Shown: positions 41,956 through 51,660, counted from the first letter of the stretch. The stretch: 64,000 bases of DNA from Plecoglossus altivelis (GCA_036571765.1 BROE01000007.1:7687796-7751795), one strand, 5' to 3'. Translations and numbers: made by a program. Notes: a model not told the origin generated them from the letters alone.

Positions 41956-41984
41956 CTAGACAGGGGAGGGATGAGTAACAAGAT

Positions 41985-42100
41985 GCGTGTGAGTGTGAGT
42001 GTAGGTGTGTGTGTGTGTGAGTGTGCGTGTGTGTGAGCCTTTGTTTGTGTGTGTGTGCACGTGTGAGTGTGTGTGCACGCGCGTGCGAGTGTGCGTTTGT
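41985..42100. repeat. GT repeats, interrupted
   Basis: GTGTGAGTGTGAGTGTAGGTG, then GT runs with CACGTGTGAG modules. Confidence 0.92.
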
Positions 42101-42184
42101 GCTTGAGGAGGGTGCTGAAAATGCCAGCATCGTAACGCGGGCAGAGAAGAGAACTGTCTAGAAGGGTTTGGAATGATCTAGCAC
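42085..42184 (-). other. Exon-like open segment, minus strand
   Basis: The acceptor GTTTTCCTGGTCTCAG ends at 42185. The frame that follows two split-codon bases reads ARSFQTLLDSSLLCPRYDAG and stays open into the GT/CA repeat. No good donor occurs before the repeat, so the right border is undefined. Confidence 0.18.
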
Positions 42185-42235
42185 CTGAGACCAGGAAAAC
42201 AGTGTACATTAAAGGACAGCAACAACATCCTCATC

Positions 42236-42390
42236 CAACGATAAGATATCAGAAACACTCCTCTCTCCTCCTGTCCCCTTCTCTCAAACCTCCTAACCTT
42301 CTCCTCCTTCTCCTTCCCTCTCCCTCCCGCTCATCTTTCTCACCCATTTTCCTTTCCTCTCTTTTCCCTCCCCACCTCTCTCCCCTAGTG
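42236..42390. repeat. CT-rich tract
   Basis: CTCCTTCTCCTTCCCTCTCC-type pyrimidine sequence. Confidence 0.8.
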
Positions 42391-42429
42391 TTTGTTTGGG
42401 GATGTTTACACAGGGTGAGGTTGCCGACT

Positions 42430-42545
42430 ATCAGTGCCTGACTAATCAATGTTTATCATCCTTATGGATCAACTCCACATCATCAAAGGACCTTGACAAG
42501 CCATGTGGAGTAATATCATTCAATTAAGCTCAGCAACCTTCCCCT
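42430..42545. promoter_or_regulatory. Candidate conserved noncoding element
   Basis: CCTGACTAATCAATGTTTATC and ATATCATTCAATTAAGCTCAG. Confidence 0.28.
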
Positions 42546-42589
42546 CGCTTGCACTGACACACACGCGTAAATTGCTCACATGGAAACGT

Positions 42590-42672
42590 ATAAACACACA
42601 CATACACACACACACACACATACAGGTACAGTACACATAAACACATATACTGTATGTACACACACATACACG
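42590..42672. repeat. CA/TACA repeat
   Basis: ACACACACATACACACACAC and TACTGTATGTACACAC modules. Confidence 0.85.
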
Positions 42673-42810
42673 AGAGTAGTGGTCTAATAAAACAGCTCTT
42701 AATTGGCATGTTCACCGGAGGGGCCGTCTGTGTGTTTATTCAGCATGGTAGTGATGCATTAATAAGGGAAGCAGGGCTCTAATTGGTTAATGACAGACTG
42801 CAGGGTGTGT
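42672..42810. promoter_or_regulatory. Candidate conserved noncoding element
   Basis: TCTAATAAAACAGCTCTTAA, GATGCATTAATAAGGG and GCTCTAATTGGTTAATGAC in unique sequence. Confidence 0.35.
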
Positions 42811-42911
42811 GTGTCCCGGCTTTTCAGTGAGATACTAGAACTTGAACAGGAACAGTCTGGTTCATTTTGAAACCCATGGGAATGTATCACAAACAGTCAC
42901 CAGGGATGTGG

Positions 42912-43578
42912 GTAGAGGTGTGTAGGGGTGTGTGTGGGGGTGTGTGTAGCAGTGTGTGCAGCAGTGTGTCTAGGGGTGTGTGTGGCAGTGTGTGTAGGGG
43001 TGTGTGCAGGGGTGTGTGCAGCAGTGTGTGTAGGGGTGTGTGCAGGAGTGTGTATGGCAATGTGTGTGCAGGGGTGTGTGTAGCAGTGTGTTCAGGGGTA
43101 TGTGCTGAGGTGTGTGTGGCAGTGTGTGTAGGAATGTGTGTGTAGGGTGTGTGTCGCAGTGTGTGCAGGGGTGTGTGCAGGGGTGTGTGTGGCAGTGTGT
43201 GCAGGGGTGTGTGTGGCAGTGTGTGTAGGGATGTGTGTAGGGGTGTGTGTGGCAGTGTGTGTAGGGTTTGTGTGGCAGTGTGTGTAGGGTGTGTGTGGCA
43301 GTGTGTGGGGGTGTGTGTGGCTCTGTGTATAGGGGTGTGTGTGGCAGTGTGTGTAGGGTGTGTGTGGTAGCATGTGTAGGGGTGTGTGTGGCAGTGAGTG
43401 TAGGGGTGTGTGTGGCAGTGAGTGTAGGCGTGTGTGTGGCAGTGGGTGCAGGGGTGTGTGTGGCACTGTGTGTAGGGGTGTGTGTGGCAGTGGGTGCAGG
43501 GGTGTGTGTGGTAGTGTGTGTAGGGGTGTGTGTGGCAGTGAGTGTAGGCGTGTGTGTGGCACTGTGTATAGGGGAGTG
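42912..43578. repeat. GT minisatellite (GTGTGTGTGGCAGTGTGTGTAGGG)
   Basis: About 28 copies of a 24-bp unit over about 670 bp, with 11-23-bp variants (AGGG/CAGGG/AGCAG). The unit is a multiple of three, so long Cys/Val frames on plus and His/Pro/Tyr/Thr frames (CHTHPYTH) on minus stay open. They are not credible proteins. Confidence 0.96.
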
Positions 43579-43728
43579 CACATGCATGCAGAGATGTTTT
43601 CTCACCCAGCTCTCCTCGTCTACTATCCACTTTCTTTCTTATTTTTCTGTCCTCTTTCATTCCTATGTCCTTTTATTCTCTTCATTCTATCCCCAGCCCA
43701 TATTTTTCTATTACTAGTCCTCCCCTTG

Positions 43729-43743
43729 CCCCCCCCCCCCCCC
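43729..43743. repeat. Poly-C tract (15)
   Basis: Run of 15 C followed by ACTCCCTCCAG, which makes an acceptor-like string. Confidence 0.93.
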
Positions 43744-43753
43744 ACTCCCTCCA

Positions 43754-43990
43754 GTCTGGCCCTCCATCAGGACCAGCTGTGTGGGAGGGACTTCTTGTTC
43801 CTGTCAGTTTAGCATGCCTGGCTTCCTGGCTCTTGGGCCTTTGATCCAGAACCAACAACCTAGTGTGCCAGGCCCCATTGCCAGACCAGGGGCCCCCGGC
43901 ACTCAGCTTTCCCCACCTCGGAGCCCTGGCAGTGGGCAAAGGGAGAAGGGATGCCCCCCGGCGCTGGAGCTCCAGCAAACCTTCACTCCA
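43754..43990 (+). other. Exon-like open segment, plus strand
   Basis: After CCCACTCCCTCCAG one plus frame is open for about 104 codons to 44065. It covers Pro/Gly-rich, non-repetitive sequence (PGPIARPGAPGTQLSPPRSP) before running into a GA repeat. There is no clear donor. A proline-rich exon or chance in GC-rich DNA are both possible. Confidence 0.2.
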
Positions 43991-43995
43991 GCCAA

Positions 43996-44165
43996 GACTG
44001 GAGGGAGAAAGAGGAAAGAGGGAAGGAGAGGAAGAAAAGGGGGAATATGGGGGGAGAGAGGGTGATAAAACGAGAGACTAAGGGAAGAGTGTGTGAGAGA
44101 GCGACAGAGAGTGAGGGAGAGAAACAGAGGGGGAGAGAGAGCGAGAGCGAGAGAGGAGCAGAGGG
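43996..44165. repeat. GA-rich tract
   Basis: GGAGAGAAAGAGG- and GAGAGAGCGAGAGC-type purine repeat. Confidence 0.88.
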
Positions 44166-44490
44166 CGATGAATGTTCCAACAGATTTGCATTCAGAAAAA
44201 GCACTGGGGTTCCTCAGGATAGGATGCCAAACAATCTAGATTGAGACATTAAACTGAGAAATAGATAGCTCCTCACACAAACACGCACGCGCCCACACTC
44301 ACACACACATAGAGCCAGTCGTAGTGAAATCTCCAGCAGGGAGATGTGTATGCAGACGCTGAGGCTGAAAATGGTCCGTTTACCGGGCGGCTGTGGTCCA
44401 GCCTCACCTACACACACAATCTGACGTGGATGTACACTGAGCACAACAGCCTTCAGAGCTGCTGAAGACTGAACAAAAGTGCGCCTCTGC

Positions 44491-44491
<1 letters not shown>

Positions 44492-44522
<31 letters not shown>
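44492..44522. repeat. Poly-C tract (31)
   Basis: Uninterrupted run of 31 C followed by TCCCTCCCTCC. True length is uncertain. Confidence 0.93.
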
Positions 44523-44525
<3 letters not shown>

Positions 44526-44632
44526 CTCCCTCCCCAGCGCCTCTCTGCCGCCCGGCTGTGTCACTGAGCTGGGCGGGGGTCTCTCCAGGCTCAGAGTCGG
44601 CGTGTCCTGGTGTTCCAGCTCTGCTCCCCGCA
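44523..44632. other. Small GC-rich block
   Basis: CCCAGCGCCTCTCTGCCGCC and GGCGGGGGTC. About 110 bp, CpG-containing, with no exon pairing. Confidence 0.35.
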
Positions 44633-44712
44633 CTAAGCACTACAAAGCCAGCTAAATGTAAAACAATTAGATTTGCATAAATATAGTCCATTATACATGG
44701 AGACAGGAGACA
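44630..44712. promoter_or_regulatory. Candidate enhancer with POU octamer
   Basis: ATTTGCAT at 44671-44678 is the reverse complement of the octamer. It sits in AAACAATTAGATTTGCATAA with a homeodomain core CAATTAG five bases away, the same octamer/homeodomain combination as the 1.7-1.9 kb element. Confidence 0.38.
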
Positions 44713-44959
44713 GGCGTCTACACACACGCAGAGTGCATCTTTGGTGGAAATGTTCAGTTTGTACAAATATCTCAGAAAGTGACATCAGTGTTCTGCCAGG
44801 TGCTTGTGTTAGGAGCTGTGGGCTTGTGATGTAGACGATGATGGTTCTAGGGGCTGGTTACAGTGATGGTGCTAGGAGATAGTGTCCACATCAGCATCCT
44901 GGACATCAATCAGGCCTCATGTGGATGCCAGTCGACGCTAGCCTTCTCTTTATACTACA

Positions 44960-45010
44960 TACACACACATACACTATGCAGTGTACACACACGTGTATAC
45001 ACGCACACAT
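44960..45010. repeat. CA/TACA repeats
   Basis: Short ACATACACACACATACAC-type runs. Confidence 0.8.
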
Positions 45011-45410
45011 ACATGCATATCTGATGACGAGCAGTGCAACAATCTTCAAGGTCAATCAGTGTTGATCCCAATACACACATGTGCTCTATCTCAAGCTAGT
45101 CATGGAAATCATTAAATCCATACAGTACCCATCTCTGTGTGTGTGTGTATGTGTGTGCATAAGAGGCACAAAGACCTAGGGACCCAAATAGGACTCATCC
45201 CATGCATGAAATGATCCTCCTTAAAGTGGAGCGGCTTTGAGGGATGACAGTAAGGATGAAAGGGTAGAAGCATAGAGGGATAGATGGATGGACAGATAGT
45301 GGGATGGAAAGGTGGAGTTAAGTTACTGGATATATTTCCCTTGTGAAATGATCAGCCTTTTTTGGATTGCTCACCTACCCACTCTTCCTGCTTTGTTCCC
45401 AGACTCTCAC

Positions 45411-45432
45411 ACACACACACACACACACAAAT

Positions 45433-45467
<35 letters not shown>

Positions 45468-45478
45468 CACGCACACAC
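45411..45478. repeat. (CA)n microsatellites
   Basis: Two CA runs separated by AAATG, the second about 16 units long. Confidence 0.95.
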
Positions 45479-45616
45479 CCTCTCCGGGTCTGCAGCAGGT
45501 CGTGTGTGTCCGGAGGGCAGGGCAGGTGATTGAGGGTTTCTATGGTAATGGTGATGTGGGGCTGCCCTGCTCTAGCTGCCAGCTGGCCAGACTCTCCTCT
45601 GACTGATGCTGGAGGA

Positions 45617-45644
45617 GTGTGTGTGTGTGTGTGTGCGTGTGTGC

Positions 45645-45723
<79 letters not shown>

Positions 45724-45724
45724 G
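45617..45724. repeat. (GT)n(GA)n compound microsatellite
   Basis: GT with GCGT interruptions to 45662, then GA for about 60 bp with one AA. Confidence 0.97.
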
Positions 45725-45835
45725 GGTGGGCCTTGGAGGGAGGGCTGAGGTAAAGCACCAGACCCCAGGTAATTAAGTCCAAACAGAGAGGAGAGAGACA
45801 TGCAGAGATAGAGAAGGAGAGATGGGGAGACAGAA

Positions 45836-45922
45836 AGCAACAACAACAACAAAACCAAGAGAGAGAGAGAGAGTGAGAGAGAGAGAGAGAGAGCGAGAGA
45901 GAGAAAGAGAGAGAGAGAAACA
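45836..45922. repeat. (CAA)n and GA tract
   Basis: CAACAACAACAAC at 45839-45851, then a GA-rich tract. Confidence 0.9.
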
Positions 45923-46250
45923 GATTTATGTGTGTTAATAATGCTCACACTGCACTCCCCAGCTCAGCTCAGCTCCTGCCCACTTTACAGGCTATCCCAT
46001 AAAGCATTAACTACCTGACCATTCAAATACACTCCATCACTGCTTTTCTCTCTCTTCTCTCTGCTTCAATCGCCTTCATTTTCTACACTTGCCTTCCCTG
46101 CACAGTCTCAATTCACCATGCGTTATCGGCACAAATGTTTCGCTCAGATCATGTTGCCAAAGCTGTCCACAATGAAGAGACACATACATGATGACAAACA
46201 TGACAGAGAAAAGGGAACAGATGAATTCAGCAGAACACCTGTCTCTCTCT

Positions 46251-46310
46251 GTCTCTAACTCACCCTAACCCTGTCTCTCTGTCTCTAACTCACCCTAACC
46301 CTGTCTCTCT
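46251..46310. repeat. Perfect 30-bp tandem duplication
   Basis: Two copies of a 30-bp unit beginning GTCTCTAACTCACCCTAACC (46251-46280 and 46281-46310). It forms the polypyrimidine tract of the acceptor at 46315. Confidence 0.95.
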
Positions 46311-46315
46311 TTCAG

Positions 46316-46377
46316 GCTGTGCCAGGCCTAAGAAGAGTAAACTGGACCGAAGTCCAGACCTGATTCCAGTAGACGAA
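46316..46377 (+). CDS. Candidate internal exon, basic/proline-containing peptide
   Basis: Acceptor CTCTCTTTCAG|GC and donor GACGAA|GTGAGT, both close to consensus. Two bases finish a split codon, then 20 codons read CARPKKSKLDRSPDLIPVDE, ending in phase 0. The Cys-x-x-x-Lys-Lys-x-Lys-Leu arrangement recalls the sequence just after the first C2HC finger of MYT1-family proteins. Twenty residues are too few to assign it. It is phase-compatible with the exon at 53634-53744. Confidence 0.4.
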
Positions 46378-46609
46378 GTGAGTCAGCCCCAGGCCAGGCA
46401 GGACCAGTGAGAGGCATGGAGCCAGACAACACTACCCTCCTCTCCTCTGTCTTCATCGCTCCCCTCAGTTTGTCATGCCAGCCCAGATGAAAAGGGTTTC
46501 CTCTCCAGGGTCAAGGAGTGCGTGCTCTCTTTCTCCCTCCATCCGTCTTGTTGTCCTGGCAGATCAGGGCTGTAACCCCAGCTCCTGGCTCACCCATATG
46601 CCAGAGAGA

Positions 46610-46900
46610 GGCCAGGCCAGCCCAGGACCAGCCCCACCGGCCCAGAACCAGCCCCACCAGCCCTGAACCAGCCCCACCGGCCCAGAACCAGCCCCACCAG
46701 CCCAGGACCAGCCTCACCGGCCCAGAACCAGCCCCATCAGCCCAGGACCAGCCCCACCAGGCCAGCCTAGGACCAGCCCCACCAGCCCAAAACCAGCCCC
46801 ACCAGCCCAGGACCAGCCCCACCAGCCCAGGACCAGCCCCACCAGCCCAGGACCAGCCCCACCAGCCCAGGAGCTTCCCCGCCAGCCCAGCCCAGCCCAC
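46610..46900. repeat. 20-bp minisatellite (CCAGCCCCACCAGCCCAGGA)
   Basis: About 13 copies of a 19-21-bp GC-rich unit. The 20-bp period rotates reading frames, and Pro/Gln/His frames are open by composition. Confidence 0.96.
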
Positions 46901-47118
46901 CATGGCACACCCTCACACACCAAGGCAAGGTGGGGTGAAGCTGGCCAGGTGGACCCTGGCCATCTTTCTCTCTTTCCTTCACTGGGGATTCTGTATGATG
47001 CAATAAGTCACCGGCTGGCTGGTGTACGTGTAATTACTAAACAGCTCAGAGAGACACATATGGCAACAGTTGATCATTGGTGTAATTAGCAAAGATAATG
47101 TGAAAATAGAAAGAGCAT

Positions 47119-47161
47119 GCTGGTGTGTGTGTGTGTGTATGTGTGTGTGTGTGTGTGTGTG
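47119..47161. repeat. (GT)n microsatellite
   Basis: About 20 GT units with one TATG. Confidence 0.95.
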
Positions 47162-47326
47162 CAGACAAAAAACTGTGAGGAGAGCAAGGGGACTTAGGTT
47201 CACCCTCAGTCTGGCAATACCAGAAAGAGTGAAAAAATGTGAGTGTGTAAAAAGCAAGGCAATGAAGCAGCGATGTAGACAGATAATCAATACAGGTCTC
47301 ATAACTAGCCTGGTTAGCAGCTCTGC

Positions 47327-47328
<2 letters not shown>

Positions 47329-47377
<49 letters not shown>

Positions 47378-47378
47378 T
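47329..47378. repeat. (CT)n microsatellite
   Basis: CT run of about 20 units flanked by CCCTC. Confidence 0.95.
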
Positions 47379-47507
47379 CACTCACTATCCAAACGTTTGG
47401 AGTGTGTGAGTGTGAGAGGAGAGGTGAAGAGATGAAGGTAGAACAGAATGAAGGACATACCTTTTTAGATCTAGGATTCCCATACACACACAGTTTCTAC
47501 ACCTATG

Positions 47508-47520
47508 TGGTGTGTGGGGT

Positions 47521-47551
<31 letters not shown>

Positions 47552-47561
47552 GGGGGGGGGT
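47508..47561. repeat. (GT)n with poly-G (26)
   Basis: GT run followed by about 26 G at 47535-47560. Length uncertain. Confidence 0.93.
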
Positions 47562-47639
47562 ACCTCCTCGCCCCGGACCCCTTCTCTCCTAAACTAATCC
47601 ATCACCTCTGGCAACCCCAGCTGGACTCCTATGACATGG

Positions 47640-47965
47640 AGAGAAGGAAGGGAGGGGGAGGTAGACAGGAAGTAACGGGGGAGGAGGGGAGGTAGATGGG
47701 AAGGAAGGGAGGACTAAGGGAAACCAGACAGGAAGGAAGGAGGGGAAGGAAGGAATGAAGGAAGGAAGGAGGACGGGAAGGCAAACAGGGAGGAAGGAAG
47801 GAGGGAAATCACACAGGACGGAAGTTGGAGGGGAAGACAGACAGGAAGGAAGGAAGGAAGGAAGGAAGGAAGGAAGGAAAGAAGGAAGGAAGGAAGGAAG
47901 GAGGGAAGAAAGGAAGGAAGGAAGGAAGGAAGGAAGGAAGGAGGGAAGGAAGGAGTATGGGAAGG
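47640..47965. repeat. (GGAA)n-rich tract
   Basis: GGAAGGAAGGAAGG units, densest at 47845-47950. GGAA arrays can bind ETS-family factors in bulk; that is established for other genomes, not shown here. Confidence 0.95.
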
Positions 47966-48029
47966 CAGACAGGAAGGGGCAGCAGTGGCCAAACCTAGAG
48001 GACCACAGTGGACCCTTGTTGTCCTAATA

Positions 48030-48062
48030 AGAGAGAGAGAGAGAGAGAGTGTGTGTGTGTAA
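48030..48062. repeat. (GA)n(GT)n microsatellite
   Basis: Short compound run. Confidence 0.9.
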
Positions 48063-48237
48063 AGATTATTTCTTGGATACAGAGCATGAATGGGTTATCT
48101 GAGTGTACTGCACGTGTGTCTATTTGTGTGTGTAGGTGGGGGCTCGGCCCATTGGACAACTGCTGTTTTCCCATTACGCCCCCAGTGGAGCCCCTCCCCT
48201 CCTGTCAGGTTGCAGATTCACCCCCCCACAGTGCTAA

Positions 48238-48310
48238 CCCAGGCTAATAGCTAGCTGTTATCAGCCCTAATGACTTCATCAATTAACAGACCAACACCAT
48301 CCTCTTATCC
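48238..48310. promoter_or_regulatory. Small candidate regulatory element
   Basis: AGGCTAATAGCTAGCTGTTA and TCATCAATTAACAGACC. Confidence 0.25.
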
Positions 48311-48359
48311 TCACTATCTCAACTGCTCTCTCTGAACTTCTCTAGCTCTTTTGTCCCTT

Positions 48360-48520
48360 TTCATCTCTCCCCTCCCCTCCCCTGCCCTCTTCCCCTCCTA
48401 AGCCCCTACCCACCTTCCCTCTCCTCTCCTCCCCTAACCCACTCCCCTCTCTTCTCCACCCCTCTCCACCCCTCTCTTCTCCTCAACCTTCCTCCCCTCC
48501 CTCCCCCCCCCCCCCCCTTC
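48360..48520. repeat. CT-rich tract with poly-C
   Basis: CCCCTCCCCTGCC-type sequence ending in 13 C at 48506-48518. Confidence 0.88.
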
Positions 48521-48683
48521 ATTGTAGCTATGAATGATGCTCTGCATTGAGGTTTTGTGTAGGGTAACATAAAGAGAACTTTCCGGTAGCGTAGCCTGAG
48601 TTATGCCACTCAGAGCACAGCCAATAAACACAAAGCCACGTTAACAAAACCCAGTGCATTGTGTGTGAGCGTGGGGATCCAAG

Positions 48684-48769
48684 ATGGCGCTGGCAGACAG
48701 GGAGGGCTCATACAGGACGTGTCGGGGAGACGGAGGGGAACACGGTGTCTGTGTGACAGTCACAAATGG
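48684..48769 (+). other. Possible first coding exon, weak
   Basis: ATCCAAGATGGCGCTGGCAG combines a good start context with a YY1-like AAGATGGCG. The frame is open for 28 codons (MALADREGSYRTC…) to ATGG|GTAAAC. The minus strand is also open here (63 codons after CTCTCCACGCAG at about 48845), so the region is ambiguous. Near it lies GGGCGGAAGAGGTGGCGG. Confidence 0.2.
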
Positions 48770-48989
48770 GTAAACAAAGTGTGCATGCCTCAGACATCCA
48801 TTACGGCATGAGCAGCTATTGTTGGTTTTTGTCTGCGTGGAGAGAAAGAGAGGGAGAGAGAAGGGGCGGAAGAGGTGGCGGAGAGACAAGGGGGGTGGGG
48901 GAGGGAGGGAGGGGCTGAGGGGTAGAGGCGTTCGTAGTTGACTTCAGATTCAATTAGAGAACATCCCCCGCTGAGCCGAACGCTCTGTA

Positions 48990-49076
48990 CACGCACACGC
49001 ACACACACACAACACACACACAACACACCCACACACACAACACACACCCACACAACACACACACACACACACAAGG
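48990..49076. repeat. CA repeats (ACACACAACACACACC)
   Basis: CA array with regular AACA and CCCA interruptions. Confidence 0.93.
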
Positions 49077-49539
49077 AAACAAGATCCATCACACCATGAA
49101 AAGCCCTCAGATGAGTAAAAACTCTACTAATCTTAGTCTTGTTAAAACCGATGAGGGAAAGAGAAGTGGTGGTATTTCACCAGGTTGTAGAGACGTTTGG
49201 GTGTGTGCGCGTCTGTACGTGAGTGTTTGTGTGTGAGAGTTAAGAGGTATTATGAGTTGAAAGCTTGGGCAAAACGCTGACTTGTCACTGAGTCAATGCA
49301 GCATTGAGCTCACACAAACTAAGTTTAAGTGCGGAGAGGAGAGAGCTGTCAGATAGACATAGAATACTGAAAGAAAAACTGCTTGTTTGCCAAGAGGCTC
49401 CTGTGTGTGCATGCGTGTGTGTGTCTGTGAGTGTGCGTTCAGAAGTCCACAGTTGAAATGCCAAACACACTGCACTGAATTATTTTCAACACCTGTGTGC
49501 TGCATGTTTGGAGTAGTCAAAGAATAAATGTAGGTGTGC

Positions 49540-49625
49540 GTACTTGTGTGGGTGTGTCACTGTGTGTCAGTGTTTGTTTGGGTGTGTGTGGGGGGGATAT
49601 GTGTGAGGATGTGTGTGTGCATGCA
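49540..49625. repeat. GT-rich interrupted repeat
   Basis: GT runs with TCAGTG and TTTGG modules. Confidence 0.85.
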
Positions 49626-49722
49626 AGTGTTTGGCATGTGGGAGACCCTGACCAGCCATCCAGAGAAGCTGAGTCCATGGTACACACAGATGCTTCCCTG
49701 AAGCTGGGGTCAGAAGGTCCAC

Positions 49723-49746
49723 AGACACACACACATACGCACACAC

Positions 49747-49802
<56 letters not shown>

Positions 49803-49865
49803 ACACAGACCCACAGGTGCACATGTATACACAAATAAACACATTCACACTCTCTCACACACACA
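49723..49865. repeat. (CA)n microsatellite, long
   Basis: The pure run at 49752-49797 is about 23 units, flanked by interrupted CA. Confidence 0.96.
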
Positions 49866-49929
49866 GTCAGTTGGATAATAAGGGATTCTCCACAATTCAC
49901 CGACACCCATGAAACTTCCTAAGGCTTCT

Positions 49930-50045
49930 ACACTCCCCTTTCTCCTCACCTCCCCGTCCTCTCCCTCTCTCCTCACCTCCCCGTCCTCCCCCTCTCTCCT
50001 CTCCTCACCTCCCCGTCCTGTCCCTCTCTCCTCACCTCCTGCCTC
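49930..50045. repeat. CTCACCTCCCCGTCCTCTCC minisatellite
   Basis: Four to five copies of a 28-33-bp pyrimidine unit. Confidence 0.9.
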
Positions 50046-50280
50046 AGAAAGGGCATTCCAGCCTCTAACCCCAACTCCCAGCCTCCTTTCCTCATCTCTG
50101 CCCCCCAGCCTCCAGCCCCCCATCTCCCCCCCATGCTCTCCATCACAACAGGGGCCATGAAGACTTCACCCCAGCTCAACATGGCAGCTCAACACTGCAC
50201 TCCAGGCAGACCAGTATTGATCCCTGCAAGTAGACTGTTGGTGTGTTTCTCTGTCTGTGCACATTTGGTGAAAGTTCAAA

Positions 50281-50281
50281 C

Positions 50282-50342
<61 letters not shown>

Positions 50343-50405
50343 GAGAGAGAGAAAAAGAGAGAAAGAGAGAGAGGGAGAGAAGGAGAGAGGAAGGGAGAGA
50401 GAGAT
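50281..50405. repeat. (GA)n tract
   Basis: The pure GA stretch at about 50295-50331 is followed by GAAAGAGA/GAAAAAGA variants. Confidence 0.96.
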
Positions 50406-50558
50406 CTCAGCATGCTAGCAAGGTCCTAACCCAAACTGAATCCAGTGTCCTGAACGATCTACTCTGATATGGCTGGTGTCTAACTTTCTCTCTGTATTAC
50501 TCGACTTCTGTCTCAATCTTTCCACCCTCCCAACTCTCCTCCTGTCCTCTTCTCCCCA

Positions 50559-50960
50559 GAAACAACGCACGCATCTTGAGCCTCCGTGAGACAGGAGTCC
50601 AGACTCCTCGACAGAAGACTTTCCCTCCACACACACACACATTAAGCCAAGAGGAAAATGCAGTTTCCACCTGGTGTCTAGTGTGGGTGTCAAAAAACAG
50701 CAAGGGCTTTATCCTCACAAAGAACTGGAGTCCTCCTCCCTTCTCAGCCTGCCTCACAGACATTTACTCTGATTCAATCCCCAACTTATGGCCAATTATT
50801 AGATGTGCTATAGGACACAGAGGCCTGAGTCAGCAGATACACCGAACAAACACTCATTTAGCGTGGCGTCAAAGAACCAGAGCGAGGGAAGGTGGGGTAG
50901 TCTTAAAAAAAACCATCCAAACAAGGAGAAACGAGGAGAGGGACCCAGAGGAGTAAAAAG
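50559..50960. other. Unique sequence, long open plus frame
   Basis: After TCTTCTCCCCAG (acceptor-like, ending 50559) one plus frame is open for about 130 codons to 50956, without an ATG near its start. Codon content is unremarkable and no donor or motif supports a protein. Confidence 0.25.
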
Positions 50961-51084
50961 AAAGAAAGGAGAAAGGAAAGGAAATGAGAGGAAAGGACTG
51001 ACATTTGGAGAATGCAAAGTAAATACAAGTGTAGGTGGCCAAGGCTGGAGAAAGACAGAGTTTCTTTTTTGCCATTGAACTGGT

Positions 51085-51445
51085 TGAGGTGGAGGAATGG
51101 AGGGGTGGAGGAAGGAGAGAGGCACTAGAGGGAGGAGAGAGGAAGTGGAGGGAGGAGAGAGGTGGTGGAGGAGAGAGAGAGGAAGTGGAGGGAGGGGAGA
51201 GGTAGAAGAGGGAGGAGAGATGGTGGAGGGAGGAGAGAGGTGGTGGAGGAGAGAGATAGGTGGAGGAAAGAGGAGAGGTGGTGAAGGAGGGAGAGAGGTG
51301 GTGGAGGAGGGAGAGAGGTGGTGGAGGGAGGAGAGGTAGTGGAAAAGGGAGGAGAGAGGTGGAGGAGGGAGAGAGGCGGAGGTGGGAGAGAGGTGGTGGA
51401 GGGAGAGAGGTGGAGGAGGGAGAGAGATGGTGGAGGGAGGAGAGG
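51085..51445. repeat. GGTGGAGGGAGGAGA minisatellite, left block
   Basis: Purine array of 12-17-bp units (GAGAGAGGTGGTGGAGG). It stops abruptly at 51445 where the 105-bp duplicated segment begins. Confidence 0.95.
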
Positions 51446-51550
51446 TGACTCACATTGTCAACTAGAGGCCAGGTGTAGCCCGGTCGCTCGAGGACCTGAA
51501 GGGCTTTGAAATATCAACCAGACATCGATGTCTTGTCAGTCTCTCATGGT
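51446..51550. repeat. 105-bp duplicated segment, inserted copy
   Basis: Identical over 105 of 105 bases, same orientation, to 52770-52874. This copy is embedded in the GGTGGAGG array, which resumes on the other side, so it looks like the inserted one. It starts with the AP-1 site TGACTCA. Confidence 0.97.
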
Positions 51551-51660
51551 GGAGGGAGAGAGATGGTGGAGGGAGGAGAGATGGTGGAGGGAGGAGAGGT
51601 GGTGGAGGGAGAAGAGAGGTGGTGGAGGGAGAAGAGAGGTGGTGGAGGGAGAGTTGGGGG
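51551..51660. repeat. GGTGGAGGGAGGAGA minisatellite, right block
   Basis: Same unit as the block ending at 51445. Confidence 0.94.

Noticed and set aside
42887..43660. 257-codon His/Thr/Pro frame, minus strand
   Set aside because: Pure product of the 24-bp GT minisatellite.
46251..46310. CCCTAACCCTG as interstitial telomeric repeat
   Set aside because: Only one CCCTAACCC-like string per 30-bp unit; no TTAGGG array.
50576..50956. 126-codon plus-strand ORF
   Set aside because: It starts at a non-ATG codon, has no domain and ends without a donor. Kept only as a described open stretch.
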